Below are positions 24,945 through 27,862 of a stretch of 27,862 nt of DNA, piece after piece (the stretch's first letter is position 1; the number at the start of each line of letters is the position of its first letter). The position numbers and the translations under genes were made by a program. Under the pieces are notes generated by a model. The model saw only the letters and a program-made list of their open reading frames with translations. It searched no databases and was not told the origin of the DNA. This stretch comes from CAZXYF01 sp964644705 (GTDB lineage Bacteria; Planctomycetota; Brocadiia; SM23-32): the NCBI GenBank assembly GCA_964644705.1, contig CAZXYF010000016.1:1-27862 (forward strand), written 5' to 3'.

Positions 24945-26561
24945 ATGGCGGCAAAACAATTGATTTACAGTGACGATGCCCGCAAACAGCTCCTTCAGGG
25001 AGTGAAGAAGTTGGCCGACGCCGTGCGGGTTACGATGGGCCCCACCGGACGTAACGTTATCCTGCAGAAGAGTCACGGTGCCCCAAACGTAACTAAAGAC
25101 GGCGTGACCGTTGCCGAAGAGATCGATCTTGAAGGTGAATTCGAGAATATGGGTGCCAAGATGGTCAACCAGGTGGCCAGCCGAACCAGCGAAGAAGCTG
25201 GAGATGGAACCACCACGGCAACCGTTCTCGCTGAACTGATCTACCGCGAAGGCCTCAAGGCCGTGGCAAGCGGTGCCAATCCCATGGCGCTCAAACGCGG
25301 CATAGACGCTGCAGCCACTGCGGCCATTGATGAGCTCAAAGGCATCAGCCAGCAGGTCAAAGGCAAAGAGGAAATCGCCCAGATCGGGACGATCAGTGCC
25401 AATAACGACGCGACCATCGGTAGTCTTCTCGCCGACGCCGTCGAAAAAGTCGGCAAAGATGGTGTGATAACCGTTGAAGAAGGGCGTTCGACCGAAACCA
25501 CCCTCGAGATCGTCGAAGGCATGCAGTTCGACAAGGGATACCTCTCCCCCTACTTCGCAACAGGCAGCGAAGATATGGAAGTTGAACTGGAAGACGCCTA
25601 TCTGCTGATCTATGAGGACAAGATCAATAACCTGCGCGACGTTGTTCCTCTCCTGGAAAGCGTAGCGACCGGCGACAAGCCTCTGTTGATCATTGCTGAG
25701 GACGTCGAAGGGGAAGCCCTCGCTGGCCTGGTGGTCAACAATCTGCGGGGCACGCTCAACTGCTGCGCCGTGAAAGCGCCTGGATTTGGTGATCGCCGCA
25801 AAGCCCAGCTCAGCGATCTTGCTGTGCTTACGGGCGGCACGTTCATCAGCGAAGAATCCGGTATCGCCCTGGAGAACGTCGAGCTCGCCCACCTCGGTGA
25901 AGCCGAACGAATCACCGTTACCGACGACGAGACAACGATCGTCGGGGGCGCCGGATCCGAAGAACAGGTCAAATCGCGAATTCAACAACTGCGTCGTCAA
26001 ATTGACGACACCACCAGTGATTACGATGCCGAAAAACTTCAGGAACGTCTCGCTCGCCTGACCGGCGGTGTCGCCGTGGTGCAGGTTGGCGCGGCCACCG
26101 AAGCCGAGATGAACGAGAAAAAGGCCCGTGTGGAAGACGCACTGCATGCCACCCGCGCCGCGGCTGATGAAGGTATCGTACCCGGTGGAGGATGCGCCCT
26201 GCTTCTTTGCAAAGACGCGGTCAAGAAAAAGCGTGATCGACTGCGTGGCGATGAGAAGCTCGGCGCGGATATCATCACCGAAGCGCTGGAAGCTCCCATC
26301 AAAACCATCGCCGAGAACACGGGGCATAACGGTTCCGTTGTGGTCTCGGAAGTTCTCGAACATGGTAAGAATGAAGGCTTCGACGCCAATACCGGTGACT
26401 TTGTGGACATGTTCGACGCGGGGATCATCGATCCTACCAAAGTAACGCGTATTGCTCTTGAAAGCGCCTCCAGTGTTGCTGGCGTAATGCTCAGCACTGA
26501 AACCATGGTCACCGACCTGGAAGATGAAGAGGAAGAAGGCGTGGAGGGCAGCGTGCGCTAA
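24945..26561 (+). CDS. groEL: Chaperonin GroEL, copy 2, with acidic tail
   Basis: A 538-residue second GroEL. ATP-site motifs are intact (TMGPTGRNVILQK, TKDGVTVAEE, AGDGTTTATVLAE, VEDALHAT). Apical contact positions are conventional: Y203 in GYLSPYF and a Val at the position of V263. The C-terminus is acidic (DLEDEEEEGVEGSVR) and lacks the GGM repeat found in most GroELs and in copy 1. AGGAGG precedes the ATG with good spacing. The two copies therefore differ in cavity lining and client surface, which suggests a division of labour and not simple redundancy. Confidence 0.95.
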   Translation: MAAKQLIYSDDARKQLLQGVKKLADAVRVTMGPTGRNVILQKSHGAPNVTKDGVTVAEEIDLEGEFENMGAKMVNQVASRTSEEAGDGTTTATVLAELIYREGLKAVASGANPMALKRGIDAAATAAIDELKGISQQVKGKEEIAQIGTISANNDATIGSLLADAVEKVGKDGVITVEEGRSTETTLEIVEGMQFDKGYLSPYFATGSEDMEVELEDAYLLIYEDKINNLRDVVPLLESVATGDKPLLIIAEDVEGEALAGLVVNNLRGTLNCCAVKAPGFGDRRKAQLSDLAVLTGGTFISEESGIALENVELAHLGEAERITVTDDETTIVGGAGSEEQVKSRIQQLRRQIDDTTSDYDAEKLQERLARLTGGVAVVQVGAATEAEMNEKKARVEDALHATRAAADEGIVPGGGCALLLCKDAVKKKRDRLRGDEKLGADIITEALEAPIKTIAENTGHNGSVVVSEVLEHGKNEGFDANTGDFVDMFDAGIIDPTKVTRIALESASSVAGVMLSTETMVTDLEDEEEEGVEGSVR

Positions 26562-26582
26562 GTGACGGGTCACTGACCAGGC

Positions 26583-26601
26583 TGGACGGTCAGACCGTCC
26601 A
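26583..26601. terminator. Perfect inverted repeat after groEL2
   Basis: TGGACGGTC and GACCGTCCA with one central base form a perfect palindrome. A further small repeat (GGTCA-C-TGACC) lies at 26568-26578. Both precede the stronger terminator and may add to termination or be a protein site. Confidence 0.45.
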
Positions 26602-26619
26602 ATTTGCGTTGACAGACTC

Positions 26620-26651
26620 AAGGGCTGCCTGCCACGGCAGCCCTTTTCTTT
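26620..26651 (+). terminator. Rho-independent terminator of the chaperone operon
   Basis: AAGGGCTGCC at 26620-26629 pairs perfectly with GGCAGCCCTT at 26636-26645 around a 6-base loop, followed by TTCTTTC. It ends only 36 bases before the dnaJ start codon. Confidence 0.88.
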
Positions 26652-26686
26652 CACGCGACGTTCATCGGAAACAATTTCTATTTGCT

Positions 26687-27811
26687 ATGGCTGATAAAGA
26701 TTATTACGACATATTGGGCGTTGACCGGGAAGCCTCTCAGGACGAGATAAAGAAGGCCTACCGAGAAGCCGCTCTCAAATACCATCCCGACCGAAATCCC
26801 GATGATCCCGATGCCTCCGAGAAGTTCAAAGAGGCCGCCGAGGCATACGATGTTTTGGGCGATCCGGACAAGCGACAACAGTATGACAGATTCGGTGAGG
26901 CGGGATTGAATGGTCAGCGGGGACGAGATTTCCAGTCCTATGACGATGTGTTCAGCGCCTTCAGCGACATTTTCGGCGGCAGCATGTTTGAGGAGTTTTT
27001 CGGCGGCCGCTCCGGTCGGGGATCGCAATCCAGCGGTCGCAATCTGCGCGTTGAACTGGATCTGGACCTCGAAGATGTCGCCCAGCAGACCACAAAAACG
27101 GTCACCCTCCGCCGACGAGAGAAGTGTGACAACTGTGATGGTGAGGGAGCAGCCCCCGGGAGTGAACCCCGCACCTGCACTTACTGCAAAGGATACGGAC
27201 AGGTCGAGAGCCGTCAGGGATTCTTCTCTATGCGCACCACCTGCCCGAAATGCAACGGGAAGGGAAAAATCATTGATAATCCCTGTTCGCAATGCGGCGG
27301 GAACGGTATGATACAGAAGGAATGTGAAGTGGATATCACCATTCCCCAGGGTGTGGAATCCGGCACCCGTCTCCGGGTCCGAGGCGAAGGTGAACCAGCC
27401 CCCAACGGACGCCGCGGCGATCTTTACTGCGATATTACCGTCAACGACCATCACATTTTCGATCGCCGTGGGCCGGATCTGGAATGTGAGTTGCCCATCA
27501 GTTATTCTAAAGCCGCCCTCGGAGGCACGGCCGAAGTCCCAACCCTGGGCGGCGACAAAAAGACCATTGACATCCCACGTGGTTCGCAGAATGGTGATAC
27601 CATACGCCTGGAGGGGGAAGGGCTTCCCTACCCCAATCGCCGACGGAAAGGCGATCTGATCGTGAGAATCCACGTCGATGTTCCGCGCGATCTTACCGAC
27701 GCTCAGGAGGACCTTCTACGCGAACTCGCGGACATCGAAGGCACCAATGTGTCCGACAAACGACAGAGTTTCATGCAGAAGCTCAAAAATTACGTGCGAT
27801 CGGTGACCTAA
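26687..27811 (+). CDS. dnaJ: Chaperone protein DnaJ
   Basis: A 374-residue Hsp40 co-chaperone that stimulates the DnaK ATPase and hands over clients. It has a J domain (1-70) with the HPD motif in KYHPDRNPDD; a Gly/Phe-rich linker with FGGSMFEEFFGG; four zinc-finger repeats (CDNCDGEG, CTYCKGYG, CPKCNGKG, CSQCGGNG; about 147-206); and two C-terminal substrate-binding domains. This is the full type I architecture. The start at 26687 gives the conserved MADKDYYDILGV. No Shine-Dalgarno is evident, and a strong terminator ends 36 bases upstream, so transcript start and translation initiation are unclear. No dnaK or grpE is in the window. Confidence 0.96.
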   Translation: MADKDYYDILGVDREASQDEIKKAYREAALKYHPDRNPDDPDASEKFKEAAEAYDVLGDPDKRQQYDRFGEAGLNGQRGRDFQSYDDVFSAFSDIFGGSMFEEFFGGRSGRGSQSSGRNLRVELDLDLEDVAQQTTKTVTLRRREKCDNCDGEGAAPGSEPRTCTYCKGYGQVESRQGFFSMRTTCPKCNGKGKIIDNPCSQCGGNGMIQKECEVDITIPQGVESGTRLRVRGEGEPAPNGRRGDLYCDITVNDHHIFDRRGPDLECELPISYSKAALGGTAEVPTLGGDKKTIDIPRGSQNGDTIRLEGEGLPYPNRRRKGDLIVRIHVDVPRDLTDAQEDLLRELADIEGTNVSDKRQSFMQKLKNYVRSVT

Positions 27812-27832
27812 GCGGGCCGAACTAAAAACTTT

Positions 27833-27847
27833 CGGGTTTCAAACCCG
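27833..27847 (+). terminator. Possible terminator after dnaJ
   Basis: CGGGTTT-C-AAACCCG is a perfect short inverted repeat 21 bases after the dnaJ stop, followed by GTTTGG. The loop is only one base, so the actual hairpin would be shorter. The window ends 15 bases later. Confidence 0.45.
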
Positions 27848-27862
27848 GTTTGGTGTCGATTA

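Noticed and set aside
24927..26654. 575-residue minus-strand open frame opposite groEL2
   Set aside because: It mirrors groEL2 codon structure; the + strand protein is an unmistakable chaperonin, so the antisense frame is a shadow.
26678..27673. 331-residue minus-strand open frame opposite dnaJ
   Set aside because: Antisense shadow of a clear DnaJ gene; no family motif or ribosome binding site.

Overview
The window is a piece of a moderately GC-rich bacterial chromosome. All supported genes are on the + strand. The gene set and order (tpiA-secG-yicC-gmk-rpoZ, a doubled groEL around groES, and very large secreted proteins with LamG-like domains) suggest the PVC group, probably a Planctomycete or Phycisphaerae-like lineage. 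That placement is an inference from style and gene order; no rRNA or other phylogenetic marker was compared.

Region 1 (1-6706) starts with about 375 bases of non-coding DNA containing two kinds of short degenerate repeats. A strong sigma-70-type promoter follows, with a perfect palindrome at its start site, driving a tetR-outer membrane factor-adaptor-RND pump operon. The last three genes overlap or nearly touch. This is a self-regulated tripartite efflux system of the AcrAB-TolC type.

Region 2 (6707-15079) is accessory. It holds a URO-D-superfamily protein with zinc-ligand residues like those of corrinoid methyltransferases, then two tandem paralogous genes for secreted proteins of 1187 and 1110 residues. 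Both paralogs have a beta-rich N-terminal domain, a TIM-barrel-like glycosidase-type middle, a LamG-like lectin domain and a shared C-terminal domain with an acidic insertion. I do not recognise a described family for the whole architecture. This pair is the best candidate here for an undescribed system. The second copy keeps two acidic residues in candidate active-site strands where the first copy has other residues.

Region 3 (15080-22277) is housekeeping: a bifunctional chorismate mutase/prephenate dehydratase, triosephosphate isomerase, SecG, a YicC-family RNase, guanylate kinase, RNA polymerase omega, an unannotated 55-residue membrane protein, a Gfo/Idh/MocA oxidoreductase, a stand-alone CoaC-type flavoprotein whose usual catalytic Cys is Ser, and dUTPase.

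Region 4 (22278-27862) is a chaperone locus. A 468-base regulatory region carries two similar TGTC-N7-GACA palindromes exactly 40 bp apart. It is followed by groEL1 (GGM-rich tail), groES, a hairpin terminator or attenuator, groEL2 (acidic tail), a canonical terminator and dnaJ. No CIRCE element was seen. No tRNA, rRNA, CRISPR array or insertion sequence was found.
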